Shown piece by piece: positions 37,139 through 48,785 of a stretch of 64,000 bases of DNA; position 1 is the first letter of the stretch; every line of letters begins with the position of its first letter. A program made the translations under genes and the position numbers. The stretch is from Ceratopteris richardii (taxonomy: Eukaryota > Streptophyta > Polypodiopsida > Polypodiales > Pteridaceae): positions 102,856,647-102,920,646 of the forward strand of contig CM035417.1 in NCBI GenBank assembly GCA_020310875.1. The letters run 5' to 3'. Below the pieces are notes generated by a model that did no database searches, was not told where the DNA came from, and was given only the letters and a program-made list of their open reading frames with translations.

Positions 37139-38275
37139 GTGACGTCCACTGCACCAGTACAGGTAGTCACTAGAGCCCAGGCTTTGCAACAGAACCCAGG
37201 AATAGGTCAAGAGAAGAGTGCAGAGGTTAGTGAAACTGAGAGCATAGCCAAGAAACGGTCGAGAGCCTGGAGGGATAGTCGAGAAAGAATGAAAAGAAAA
37301 TGGTCTAAAAAGATGAGCGAGTTAGAAGAAAGCATCAGAGAAACAAAAGCCAAATTTGTTGAACTCACCTCTCAAACAAACTCTCACATACCACCACCAC
37401 CCTCACTTCCATCACCATCTAACCCACCGTCTGTCCACCTACCTCAGACCATCCCACCACCCCCTAGAGTAGGGTCAGTGTTAGCTGACCCCACTCCTGA
37501 AGACATAGACATGATGCTTAAGGCATATCAGGCCAGAATCCAAGAAGGGCCAAATGTGATGGATCATGACAAGTGCTACCCTAGAGCTGACCTTGAGATA
37601 GAGAGAACCAAGCTATGTGCAAAAATGGTCGCATTGGCTCAGACCATGTTTGAAGCCAGTCGCCTTTTCAACTACTCAGGCTCAGCTAAGACACAATTGC
37701 ACTTGGATGGACTCCTAGAGAAGTTAGAGAGTATAATTGCAAGATCTGCCAAGGAAGAAAAAAATCAAGAGAGAGATGAGGCAAGCAAAAACATAAGCCA
37801 TCCCCCACAGGAAGCTTATGTGCCCAATTCCACTAGACCAGACACCTCCTCTTCTATGAATAGGTTCACTCCAGAATTCTTACGAGAGATTCAAGAAGAC
37901 AAATGGGCTAAAGAAAGTGAAGTTCCTCCTCCCATTGAACTTGTGGATGACACGCAGGATCAATTCCCACAAGATATTCCATCCATTTATGGAGAGCAGG
38001 AGAGCACCCAGTCTCAAGAGAGATTAGATTTTGAGTCTAATTCTTTACACGAATTACCCCACTTCACAGGCCCATGGGAAGCCAAGTCTACTGGTATGAG
38101 AGCACCCACAGTCATGGTAAGAAACAAAGACTCAGTCATACCTAGGAATACGGAAGTAATGAAAAACACTAAAGTGCAGTTCAACCTCACTTTAGAAGAG
38201 CTACTCAAAGTTAGGCCAGAGTTATGGAAACATGTAGCCAAACAAGTACCAGAGATATCAAAACCTCGTTCCTAG
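37139..38275 (+). CDS. Gag-pol linker of element F, Pro-rich and charged
   Basis: This open region lies between the zinc knuckles and protease. It has a basic coiled stretch (about residues 35-75), a Pro-rich run of about 40 residues, an alpha-helical part and an acidic C-terminal third. I recognise no catalytic domain. It may be an extended gag C-terminus or a spacer processed by the protease. No copy is left in D. Confidence 0.6.
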   Translation: MTSTAPVQVVTRAQALQQNPGIGQEKSAEVSETESIAKKRSRAWRDSRERMKRKWSKKMSELEESIRETKAKFVELTSQTNSHIPPPPSLPSPSNPPSVHLPQTIPPPPRVGSVLADPTPEDIDMMLKAYQARIQEGPNVMDHDKCYPRADLEIERTKLCAKMVALAQTMFEASRLFNYSGSAKTQLHLDGLLEKLESIIARSAKEEKNQERDEASKNISHPPQEAYVPNSTRPDTSSSMNRFTPEFLREIQEDKWAKESEVPPPIELVDDTQDQFPQDIPSIYGEQESTQSQERLDFESNSLHELPHFTGPWEAKSTGMRAPTVMVRNKDSVIPRNTEVMKNTKVQFNLTLEELLKVRPELWKHVAKQVPEISKPRS

Positions 38276-38293
38276 GTAGGTTCTCAGAGGACA

Positions 38294-40430
38294 ATGCTAG
38301 AAATCCCTCTAGACAAGATTGGAGATATGAGTGAAGGTGAAGAAGGAAACACCTATCTTCCCATTACCCATCAGGGGTACACAACCAAGGCAATTCTAGA
38401 CTCAGGTGCAGGAGTTGCTATTGCTACCACTTCCCTATGGAAGCGGTGGGGCAAGCCAGCACTCAAGCCCACGAGGATGAACTTGCAAATGGCCGATGGC
38501 CATATAGAAAGACGTTTAGGACTGCTGGAAGGAATAACTCTCACTACATGTGGTGTAGAGTTTGAGCACACGTTTGCTATTTGTGATTTTAGAAAAAATC
38601 AAGCCTATGAGATGATTTTGGGAAGACCATTTATGCGACAGTTGCAAGTGGTCCAGGATTGGGGAACCAATTCCTTGTATTTGCAACACCTAGGTGTCAC
38701 GACCAAGGTTAACCTCAAAGATTACTCTCATAGAGATGTCCCTCCTATCCAATGGAACCCCATCCATAGAGCCAAAGATGACACAGAATTGATGCATTCC
38801 ATAGAATCAGGATCCTCATGGATGCATGAAGACACCCACTTATGGATGTGTAAAGTAGCAGTAGAAGAGGAGAAGAGAGAAAAAGCTAGAGAGATAGGTG
38901 CAAAAGAAACACATAGATCCATTCAAGACCCAGCCTATGCACTTGTAGTATTTCCTGATGAAGAATTTGAACCCCACGGCTGGGCAGAAATCCTAGCAAC
39001 CATGGATGTAGCCATCAATGAAGAACAATGGACACCCCACTATGATGAGGATGGCTATGACATTTCAGTTTTCTCCATAGAGCCAATCATGGGAGATGCA
39101 GTGTTAGAAGAGTGTGAACCTAGCCCTGATGCATTTGAGGATGCAAGTGACTCCGATCTAGAGTCAATCATTATGGACCCACCTTTTGCATCAGATGAAG
39201 AATACTTCTATGAAGTAGAATTTCAACCCCAGAGGCATGGAGAGCTAACAAATGATGTAAGGCTAGCCACACATGTGACCCCGAAGGAAGAAGGAAAGAA
39301 AAGAAAGAAGAGAGAAGTCACACCAGAAAAGGAAGAATCCTTGTTTGAGGTCCCTGAAAACTTTAAAATGTATGAGATAGATGACAGGAGAGTCATGATA
39401 AGAATGCCTAAACGAGAGGCACAATCAGGGGAAGCCTATGATAACAAAGAAACCAGCAAGAAAATAGTAGTGGCCCTAGAAGAAGGAGAGGAGAGATGCA
39501 CGTACATAGGCCATGACCTAACAGAGGAAGAAGAGCATGCTTTAATAGCCTTGCTAAGAGAATACAGAGATGTATTCGCTTGGAGTTACAAGGATTTGAA
39601 GGGTGTTGATCCAGACATATGCTCACACACAATTCCCATGACCTTAGACGCAAAACCCTCTAAGCAAAAGCCATACACATATAATGATAATTATGCGGCC
39701 AAGATCAAAGAAGAGATAGATCATCTGGTAGAAGCTGGATTCATCTATGAAATTGAGCACACTGAGTGGGTATCCCCCATTGTAGTGGTGCCCAAGAAGA
39801 ATGGAAAGCTACGTGTATGCATTAACTTGAAGAAGGTTAATGCAGCCACTATTAGAGATAACTATCCGCTTCCTATCACTGAACATCTCTTAGAAAGAGT
39901 AGCAGGCAAGGAAGTGTACAGCTTCCTTGATGGATTTTTGGGCTACAATCAGGTAGCCATTGCACCAGAAGATCAGCACAAGACGGCTTTTGCCACAGAG
40001 TGGGGCATTTTTGCTTTTAGAGTAATGCCATTTGGGCTTACCAATGCTCCTGCAACCTTTCAGAGACTGATGTGCCATGTATTTAAAGAGTTCCTGAGGA
40101 AGAACTTAGAAGTCTATCTTGATGACCTCTGTGCTCATTCCAACATTAGACAGACACATATACCAGAACTCAGACAAATCTTTGACAAATGCAGAGAATA
40201 TCAAGTCTGCTTGAACCCAGAAAAATGTGTTTTCATGGTCAGGCAAGGAAAGATTCTAGGACACATAGTGTCAAAGAATGGCATATCCACCAATGAAGAG
40301 AAAGTAAGAGCCATAGCCGATTTACCTAGGCCAAAGAATGTCAAGGAAGTACAAGATTTCATGGGGCATTGTGGTTATTACCGGCAGTTTATACACATGT
40401 ACGCCATCATAGCAAAAGCCTCTGTATGGA
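38294..40430 (+). CDS. pol: Protease and reverse transcriptase of element F
   Basis: Protease domain: A-I-L-D-S-G-A-G at about 38395, with the matching I-L-G-R-P-F flap-end motif (about 38615). A long acidic spacer follows, then RT from about 39620. RT has V-V-P-K-K-N-G-K-L-R-V-C-I, the [11 protein letters not shown] block and active site Y-L-D-D (about 40113-40124), and then Y-Y-R-Q-F-I. This copies the element RNA into DNA inside particles. The motifs are complete, and the RT type is Ty3/gypsy. Confidence 0.87.
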
Positions 40431-40439
40431 CTTTTGACT

Positions 40440-42610
40440 AACTTTGAGTGGGCTGATGAATGTGAGAATTCCTTCCAGGAGCTTAAACGAAGATTATGTT
40501 CAGCACCAATCTTGACCACACCAGATTGGAACAAGCCATTCCATGTTCATGTGGATGCCTCTAATTATGCTATTGGATGTGTACTTGCACAACCTACGGG
40601 TGAAGGCAATATGGATCTTCTAATTGCCTATGCTAGTAGAAAGTTGAATGCGGCTGAACGAAACTATACAACCACTGAACGAGAGGGATTAGGCATGGTA
40701 TATGCAGTTAAAAAGTTTAGAAAGTATTTGCTTGCAAATAAGTTTAAATTTTTTAATGATCATCAAGCACTGTTGTACTTGGTAAGCAAGCCTTGCAATA
40801 CAGGTAGATTAGTAAGATGGTTTCTCTTACTAATGGAATACGACTTCGAGGTTGTGGTAAGGAAAGGGAAGACTCATTTGAGAGCAGACCATCTCTCTAG
40901 GCTCACATCTGGAGAAGCCCCACAAGGAGTGTCAGATGACCTTCCTGATGCTTACTTGTTTAATTTGGAAGTGGTGCCACAGTGGGCTAAGCCATTAGTG
41001 TCAGTATTGACATACGGACCTAACCACCCAATAATAAACACACAGGGTAGAGAGGTAGTAAGAGCCAAGAAGTACCACATCATGGCAGGCAGTATGTACA
41101 AGCACACAGATCAAGGGATCTTAGCTTGTTGTGTGGAAGAGGATGAGTACGCTAAATGGTTGCAATTGGCACATGTAGGTGCATTAGAGCAACACTACTC
41201 CAAACAACGAACCCTACAGACACTAAGGAGACTAGGAGTGCATTGGCCTACTATGGAAGCTGATGTACATAAGATGTGTAAAGAATGCCCAATCTGCTGC
41301 ACTAAACCACCTGTGGAACATGCCACTCTTTATCAAGTATCCATTGTGCCAAATTGGAGTGAACCATTAGTGGATTTCCTGAGGACGAGAACATTCCCTC
41401 AAGATATGACCCTAACGAGACAAAGAAGTCTAGAACAAGAAGCCCTAGATTACTCACTCATTGGTGATAATCTATACAAGCATGGTAAAGATGGTTACCT
41501 GAGACTATGTGTCCATGAGAGTGAATATCTCAAGATCTTGGAAACTGCTCACCAAGGTGTAGCAGGAGGACACTTTGGACCAGATCGGGTGATCAAGGCA
41601 ATACTATTTGCGGGCTTCTGGTGGCCGACCCTTCACATGGATGCACATACCTATGTGAAACGATGTGATGTTTGTCAAAGAACTCAGTATCCGATACGCA
41701 AAGATGAGATGCCACTAAAACCTATGATGGGTGGACATGCATTCTCTAAGTGGGGAATAGACTTTGTAGGTCCTATTAATCCCCCAGCCAAGGGTTCACA
41801 TGCTGAATACATCATTGTTGCGACAGACTATCTAACAAAGTGGGTCGAGGTAAAAGCTACGACAAAGAACGATGCTCAGACAACTGCTAAGTTCCTATTT
41901 GAGAATGTGTTCACAAGATACGGGCTACCTATAGAGCTGGTAAGCGATAGAGGCACTCACTTCTTGAATGAAGTTATTGAAAATCTACTCCAAGAGTTCT
42001 TGGTAGTACATAAGAAGTCTGCCCCCTATCACCCACAAGCTAATGGCCAGGCCGAAAGCACCAACAAGATTCTATGCAATGTGCTTACCAAATTGGTAAA
42101 TAATAAACGCTCTAATTGGGACAAACAGCTACACCATGCTGTTTGGGCATACCGAGTGGCCTATAAAACGGTACTCCAAGCCACACCCTTTCATATGGTA
42201 TTTGGCCAAAATGCAATGCTACCGTTGGACTTCTTAATACCTACCTTGAAAGTAGCACAGGAGCATGAGTGGACGGCTCATGAACTCTCTTCGAGAATTT
42301 TTGACCTTGAACGATTAGGTGAGACCAGGCTAAGAGCTGCAGCCTGAATATATGCAGCCAAGAAATGACAGAAGGTGTACTTTGATGCCCATGTTAAGGA
42401 TAAAGGATTAAAGGCCGGAGACCTAGTTTTAGTCTACACTTTGAAACGACATGCGAGGAAGCTAGAAAAACATGGTTACGGACCCATGATCATAAACAGG
42501 ATTTCGACTAGTGGAGTAGTACAACTGGCCACTTTAGAAGGCGATATTCTCCCTAGCTACATCAGCGGGTGCAGAGTCAAGCTATATCAGGAACCTCTCA
42601 CAGAAGAAAT
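40440..42610 (+). CDS. pol: RNase H and integrase of element F
   Basis: RNase H has V-D-A-S-N-Y-A-I-G, T-T-T-E-R-E and N-D-H-Q-A-L motifs, followed by R-A-D-H-L-S-R. Integrase has the H-H-C-C finger (H-Q-G, H-F-G-P, C-D-V-C), catalytic segments with G-I-D-F-V-G-P, V-S-D-R-G-T-H and N-G-Q-A-E-S-T, and a C-terminal G-Y-G-P-M-I region near 42478. No chromodomain follows. The integrase joins element DNA to the host chromosome. The region is well preserved. Confidence 0.87.
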
Positions 42611-42719
42611 GCTCAGTCGACTCAACACTGCTAAGAAACGCAAAGAAGAAGAAAAACGAGTTCGAGAAGAAGCTCAAGTAGAAGCTTTAGAACGCATCAG
42701 AAGGATGAAGTTGAGACGG

Positions 42720-43220
42720 CAAGGTAGGGATCAACCTAGGACAAGTGCCTATGATGATCCAGGATATCATGTGGCAATGTGTGAAGTCTCAGGAATAAGT
42801 CCCCAAGGAATAATAGATCGACGTCCTTTTGTGACTTTAGAGATAGGACAAGGAGTTAGTGCAAAAACAGTGCGAGCATTAATTGACTCAGGTGCAGCCA
42901 CTAGTGCGGTGAGACTTTCTTACTGTCAAGAATTGAAATTAAAAGTCAATCCTATAGAAGCATATCTCATAGGATTGGGAGTGTGGAAACCCCTTGCATG
43001 GGCGAGGTGGAACTTCCCCTCTCCATTCAAGATGTTCCAATGACAGTTAAGGTACTAGTGTGTCAAGATGAGGATCTCACTGAGCCTCTGGTCTTGGGTC
43101 AAGACTGGATCTATGACCATGCAGTCAACTTAAACCTAAGAAGTGGACTTCTTCAGGTATGGGTGAATCAGGGTCGAATTACAGTTGAGTTAGATAATGG
43201 AGCACTCAAGGAACTAGAAA
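42720..43220 (+). pseudogene. Second retropepsin-like domain, downstream of integrase in element F
   Basis: After the integrase C-terminus the reading shows the hallmarks of an aspartic protease: V-T-L-E-I-G before R-A-L-I-D-S-G-A-A-T-S (about 42880-42906), then a beta-rich segment with E-V-E-L-P-L-S-I, and P-L-V-L-G-Q-D-W-I at about 43090-43116. The first element protease, at 38294, has the same pattern with different sequence (I-L-D-S-G-A-G, I-L-G-R-P-F). A second protease after integrase is not part of the normal gypsy layout. It could be a duplicated or captured domain. The function is not known. Confidence 0.65.
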
Positions 43221-43249
43221 AGGCACAGACTCCTGGTCCTTCCAGGGGT

Positions 43250-43930
43250 ACACATGAAGTTGACCATGCTGTTCTTGTCCAAAGCTATGTGATGAAGAGG
43301 AATGGAGATCTCAATAAAGAAGTCAAGGCCTCGACGGAACTCTCTTCTTTTCCAAAGGCCAGAGGGAGGCAGCAACCAAAGGCAGATCAATTACTGAGGA
43401 CTACCTATGCTGGAGGCCAAAAGAATGTGCGAAGCAGAACCACTCAGCCATTGAAACAACTGTGGGTGCGAAAAGGCGAGCTGCCTACTGCAGTCAAGTT
43501 ACGACAACTATCTCAACTTCCTATTAGTAATCAACGACATGATACTAATAAGAGGACTTCCAAAACTTCTTTCGAGAAAGTGAAGACTATCTGGGTACCC
43601 AAGAAGTCGATGAAGGCTGGCCCACAATCAAGACAAATTTGGGTGCCTAAGGCTTACTTGCGGGCTCAACTAGTTCCGCACGAATCACATCATACACGAC
43701 AGGGTTCACTCACTCAAGGAGTCATTACCCACTCTGGTTTAATACGCACGAACACACAGTCACCCAGAAGCACGCACAGACTCACTTGTAAATGGGTTCC
43801 AAAAACACATCATCCCCAAGTAGAATTACTCCTAAAACCCTCCAGAGTCTCCACAAAACCAAAACCAAAAGCCATCCATTGTGTTTGGCAACCTAAGACT
43901 TGTAATAAACCCCCCGATCCCCATTTGTAA
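43250..43930 (+). pseudogene. Basic tail with repeated W-V-P-K motifs, element F
   Basis: This Lys/Arg/Gln/Thr-rich segment carries five spaced copies of a short motif: L-W-V-R-K (about 43458), I-W-V-P-K (43586), I-W-V-P-K (43637), K-W-V-P-K (43789) and V-W-Q-P-K (43885). The rest is low complexity and basic. No known domain was recognised. The repeats could be peptide-binding or processing motifs; that is a guess. Confidence 0.5.
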
Positions 43931-44207
43931 ATACATCTCCACTTGCTAACTACATCACTCATACACTGCATCTTTCCATCTAGCTCCTAGGACTATCCAT
44001 TCATTAACTACACACACAGTCATCGAGCACTCACTGACCCACTAACCCATTACTCACTTCATGATAATGTTGTAACGGGGACAAAAAGTGTTCTATCTTG
44101 TCCATTACAATATTAACGCATGATCTATATTCTCACAGAAACAGCAAGCAATAACAATGGCAGAAGCAGGAGGCACCAGTTCCTAGGCAGGGTCTAGCGC
44201 ACAGATT
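43931..44207 (+). other. Spacer between pol and aORF of element F, with hairpin and acceptor-like site
   Basis: TTGTAACGGGGACAA (44070-44084) and TTGTCCATTACAA (44098-44110) can pair as an imperfect hairpin. TATTCTCACAG (about 44128-44138) resembles a 3' splice site. Extra 3' genes of some plant gypsy elements are made from spliced RNA, so this may be how aORF is reached. No coding domain is visible here. Confidence 0.4.
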
Positions 44208-47200
44208 GTGGACATTGAAACCCTCCTCCTGGAACCACCACTCACCGAAAGACCTCAAGAACTTCAAGCGGCGCATGTTCTCCCTATTCAGGACCCTCCT
44301 CAGGGACACACTTCTCAAGTGGGGAAACATGCTCATTGGTTTAGCGATGTCGCAGGGCCATTGGGTGATGACACCTATTTCTGGGAGGCAGAAATTGAAT
44401 TCAATGGAAAATGGGGACGTTACCATTTTTTCACTCGCGAATTTGAAAACTATCAGAATGCCGAAGTAATGCGATCGGTTTGGACCAAAGTTGGATTGGA
44501 TAGCTACTTCAGAGCACATTTGCCTAAGCTAGATTTCCTTCGCTGCTCCTATTTTATCAGTACCATCACTCCTAGCAGGGCCAAGGGAGGCGATAGTACT
44601 TTTGTGCTACCCTCACTATTGCCAGGCCACGAACTCAAGAGATTCAAACTGACCCTCAACTTGGTACGAGCAGCATTGAACATGCAAGGAATGCATATTC
44701 CCACTGAGAAAGAACTAATGGTTCCAGGCAGGATGAAGCATAAGGACCTCAACAAATTGAAGGACATGGTAGCAATGACACCTACCATTGCTCTACACTT
44801 ACGAACTATTATGCAACATTTTGCTTTTCCCGCACAAGAACGATTCACTATGCCACCCAAGAAGATATGGTTCAGTTTGTACTTGGCGGAGATAGAGAAT
44901 CTCACCATCAACATACCGCACTGGATCATCGATCAGATACACCTAGCCCATCAACGCTGGAATAAGAAGCAGAAAAATGTACTTCATGGATGTTGTGCTC
45001 TCACAAGAATAATTTACAGGTGCTTAGCGTATGACGTGCCCATTCAAAGAGCACTAGTATGGTCCAGGGCCCAAGAGTTCCAAAGACGGCTATCAACAGC
45101 GGGTCCTCCATCGAAGAAGATGAGAGGAGGAGTTCAGTTACCATGCGCTCAACCAAGGGGAGCCACTACCACACCCGAGGTGACTCCTCCACAAACGAGG
45201 CATGTCCAACCATTCACCATTCGCTTACCCAGACCAAGTGTAGAAGGACCCAACCTGGTGTTTCCTCCTATTCCAGCAGACTTGGAATTCCCTCAAGGTT
45301 ACACCCTGGCTTATCTAACAGATGAAGAAATCGCCCGCTTGATCAATGAATCTAACCTGGAGACAGAAGCGGAGCAGACCCAAGGACAACAACCCACGAC
45401 TACAACTTCAGCCCCGACCCAACCGGGAGTAGTAGAAGTAGAAGACGATGAAGAAGAGACAGAAGAACAAGAGGCACACGAGGAGTATGATCAAGAATAT
45501 GAAGAACTTTCAGAACTAGCAAGTGCCCCGGCATACTCGGCCCAAATAAAAAGATTATACGAAACTATGAAGCGAGTCTAGGAGCAACACAAGTTGTCGC
45601 TCAAAACAGGAAAGATGATCATGAGTCAAATGTTAGCCGAGGAAGGTGTGGATGACATGTTCATCGAATCAATGAACCTGCACGCTGATGCAGTGGGCTT
45701 AGATGAGGCTGTTCATGCAGTGGGCTTAGATGAGGCTGTTCATGCACGCTGATGCAGTGGGCTTAGATGAGGCTGTTCATGCACGCTGATGCAGTGGGCT
45801 TAGATGAGGCTGAGAAACGTGTGCCTACCCGTCCCATGCGATCTGGCAAACAAATACACATCCACGTATCAGAACCAGGAGGCAACACACAAACAGAAGA
45901 ACATCAGGAGGAACCACTCTCACCACCCACCTCACCTCTCACTACACATGTCACCTCACCACCTAGCACCACCACACCCATTTCTGCCATTACCACAGTC
46001 GTCACGGGAATTCCTCTCTCTCCTGGAATCCAAGTCGGAGGAGTTACCATGCCCACCTACACAACACTCTTCACAAATATCACATCCACCCCACCCACTG
46101 TTCCCATCTTTACAGTCACACACACATACCCCCTCCACCTACCTCACCACTTGACTCCACAGCATTCACAACTCCCTTCCCCTTCCCCATCCCCCCTGCA
46201 TCTTCGTCTTTCCCTGCATCGTTTAATGTAAATAGTATATTCATAGCATTACATCAATGTGTGTATCAACTTTAGAGTGAGTACCAGGCTTTAGAAGACC
46301 GTCATCATCAGCTGACAACGAATCATCAACAACTACAAAGGCGGCTTACAAGGTTAGAAGAAGAAAATGCGGAACTCAACCAACGCTACACCACCCTCGA
46401 ACAAGCTCATCAAACCCTCCTGGAGACACCCCAACCATCAAAAGAGTCAGGTGTCAAACAACTCGAAGCCTTATTGGAGGTTTACCAAGCAGATAACCTG
46501 AGACTCCGACGAAACTTAACTTTACTCCGAAAACACATGGCTACAGCCCTTGAAGAAAACAAACGTCTGCAGAAACAAAACGAAGAAAACCTGGAAGCGG
46601 CCATGGAAGGCTCCCCCCATGAAATCGACCCAGAACAATTCAAAGCAGTTCCCTCAGAAACCATGAAAACCATCTTGGAAAGCTATGCTGATTTATTAGA
46701 AGCACATGATGATTTGGAAAGGGAATGGGATGAACTACGTAACCAGCTCAGGGAATAGGAGGCACAACCCAAAGTCATAGAAACGACCTCGACTTCAGAG
46801 GAAGTAAAGGCATTGATAGAGCAGGTGGCGGAGCTGCAGAAGAAGTTACTAGAATATGGAAGGCAGCCCTCTCCAGTTGTAGAACCAGAGCCTGAGGAAT
46901 TAGTACCCATTGAGGTGGACGAAACGTATGAGGAACCATATGTTCCTATGACGATGCCAGGTGGTGCACAAACCTCAGAAGGAATGGACACCTTAGAAGT
47001 TGAAGTACCTGAATGGCTCCAGACACTAGAGAAAACAGCAACAACCCATGAAGATCGAGTGGCAATTCAAATCCAATCAATGGCAAAGTTAGAAGATACC
47101 ATCATAAAGTCAGAATATTTTCGTAGCATGTCTCATCATAGATGGATCGGCACCAACGACGATCAATATGTGCCATATTGTGTACTCCTTGCAGATTACA

Positions 47201-47930
47201 ACGCAGAGATTCAATGCAGATGTGGCAAACCTCCAACTTTCGCCACACAATTTGGGCCCCATGATATCCCAGAAAGTGCTAAAAAAAGATCTATTCATCA
47301 ACCCACTTGGAGGATCCGTCTTCTTGAGACCTACCCAGAGATGGTTCGTACTTGGACTAACATGCCACTTTTTATTAAATACAATCCTTGTTATGTTCCA
47401 GCCTTCCGCAGGCGCACCTGGCCAGAGTTTACAATTGCTGTCAAGAACATCAAAGGTTGCGCAAAGTGGTTAAACTATGTTTATCTAGCACCTCCTCAAG
47501 GACCTCCCACTGTGAATTACATGATTTCTACCATCCTTCACTGGAGCATTCGACTATGGAATACCCCCGATGTGATGGCCCAAATGTGCATGAAAATCTT
47601 TGAACTAATGCTAATCACATTTAGGACATTCAAGAATATTAAAGACCCCCACTTCTCAGGTGTTGGCTTTCTTACAGGCAACCAAGATTTGGTATACGAC
47701 ATGAGTACCACCCCATCAATAGAGGTAATATATGCTTGGCACGCCAGAATAAAGTACCTCCCAGCTTGCTTTAAACAGACATTCGAGGAGATGTTCATAA
47801 CAGGATTCTAGGAATATCACTCAGAAATATTTGTACCCAGGCCCTCACATCTCCTCCACTTATTTGCTGTGGAGAGAACCATCCATTCAGAACAACTGAG
47901 GGTGCCACATCCGGACGTACCAGGACCAGT
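44208..47930 (+). CDS. aORF of element F: N-domain, acidic linker, coiled coil, C-domain (unknown function), broken
   Basis: This is the extra coding region between pol and the 3' LTR. The N-domain (44330-45100) has H-W-F, Y-F-W-E-A-E-I-E-F, V-G-L-D-S-Y-F, L-D-F-L-R-C and the closing W-I-I-D-Q-I with R-W-N-K-K and T-R-I-I-Y. A Pro/Thr/Glu-rich linker follows, with an internal tandem repeat and a second Pro/Ser/Thr/His-rich part (to about 46230). The coiled coil is at about 46270-46900. The C-domain (47090-47930) has N-P-C-Y-V-P with R-R-R-T-W, and T-F-E-E-M-F. K, E and D have the same layout. No signal peptide or transmembrane helix is present, so it is not envelope-like. The role is unknown; conservation of both end domains suggests it once mattered to the element. 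Confidence 0.7.
45680..45815 (+). repeat. Tandem repeat of about 37 bp, about four units, inside aORF of element F
   Basis: The unit GATGCAGTGGGCTTAGATGA plus flanks recurs about four times; one unit is about 10 bases shorter than the others. It lies in the linker, where length seems free to vary. Confidence 0.8.
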
Positions 47931-48060
47931 GAATTAGGATGCATTATTAACAGATCTAGCACGGGGGCTCAGATTAGAAGAACACCACCTCGCTGTCGAT
48001 GTCGTTCAATATTATGTCCAACGCATTGCTAGACAAGGGTCTGTCAGAGACGACAGACGC

Positions 48061-48074
48061 GAGAGAGGGGGGGG
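48061..48074 (+). promoter_or_regulatory. Polypurine tract of element F
   Basis: GAGAGAGGGGGGGG lies directly before the 3' LTR; it primes plus-strand DNA synthesis. Confidence 0.85.
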
Positions 48075-48780
48075 TGTTGGCAGTAGTCAAGGAACCGAAG
48101 GAGTTGCAAGACAAGGAAGCCTACGAAGGGAGTCGGAACGAAGAGAAAGCACAGGCAGACACAATAGTCAAAGAAGATCTGGCAAGTAGGCCATTTCAAA
48201 TTTTCAGGCATCATAGAGTTGGGCACACAAGAAGAAGGAGCAAGTAGGGAGCTCCAGGAAATGTATGTCAAAATGTTAGAAGAAATCCCTACAAAAATAG
48301 TGATTTTCATCACTAACAATCATTGTAAATACCATTTCTTATTTTTGTAGCTCCATTTTGTGCAAGCCAAGGAGTCCTTGAGCTTGAGGACTTTAGAAGT
48401 ATCTACCTGTTAGTTTTCATATTTTTTAGACTTCGTTTGAACCTCCAAATAGGGTAGAGAACCTAATTTTTAACTAGGCCGGACACTAGGTCTGGACAAG
48501 GCCAAAACCTAGTCAAAAACTATAAAAAGAGCTAGAGAGCTCATTTTTGAGGTTAGCTTGTAATTGATTTGAACTTGTAAGAGCTTTTTGAAAGTAATCT
48601 AAGAACTCCATTGCTTCTCACTCTTTGTCTTGCCTTGTGTGCGCGTGTGTGTGTATGTGTGTGCATGTTTGTGTGCTTCTCACTCACGCACTTGTACCTT
48701 CACTTGCTCACGGTCATCATACCATCCTCTCGTCTTCCCGGATTGACATTAAAGGAGGTGCTACTCATCACTGAGCTACA
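48075..48780 (+). repeat. 3' LTR of element F
   Basis: It is 706 bp, TGTTGGCAGT to GAGCTACA, followed by the tagac duplication. The TATA box is at 48521-48528. Confidence 0.92.
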
Positions 48781-48785
48781 TAGAC

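Larger units (their letters stand above)
32121..48780 (+). mobile_element. Element F: large Ty3/gypsy element (no chromodomain, tRNA-Asp primed) with extra 3' coding region
   Basis: It is 16,660 bp. LTRs are 707 and 706 bp with ends TGTTGG and CTACA, and tagac duplications at 32116-32120 and 48781-48785. The order is primer site, repeat leader, gag with three zinc knuckles, linker, protease, RT, RNase H, integrase, a second protease-like domain, a W-V-P-K-repeat tail, spacer, aORF, purine tract, LTR. The lack of a chromodomain and the tRNA-Asp primer fit the Athila/Tat side of plant gypsy elements, but the extra parts do not fit a type I can name. LTR divergence is about 1.6%. All parts are recognisable, with roughly eight breaks. 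Confidence 0.88.

Noticed and set aside
44208-47930. aORF as an envelope-like gene
   Set aside because: No signal peptide, transmembrane helix or furin-like site is seen in any copy; the composition is charged and coiled-coil.
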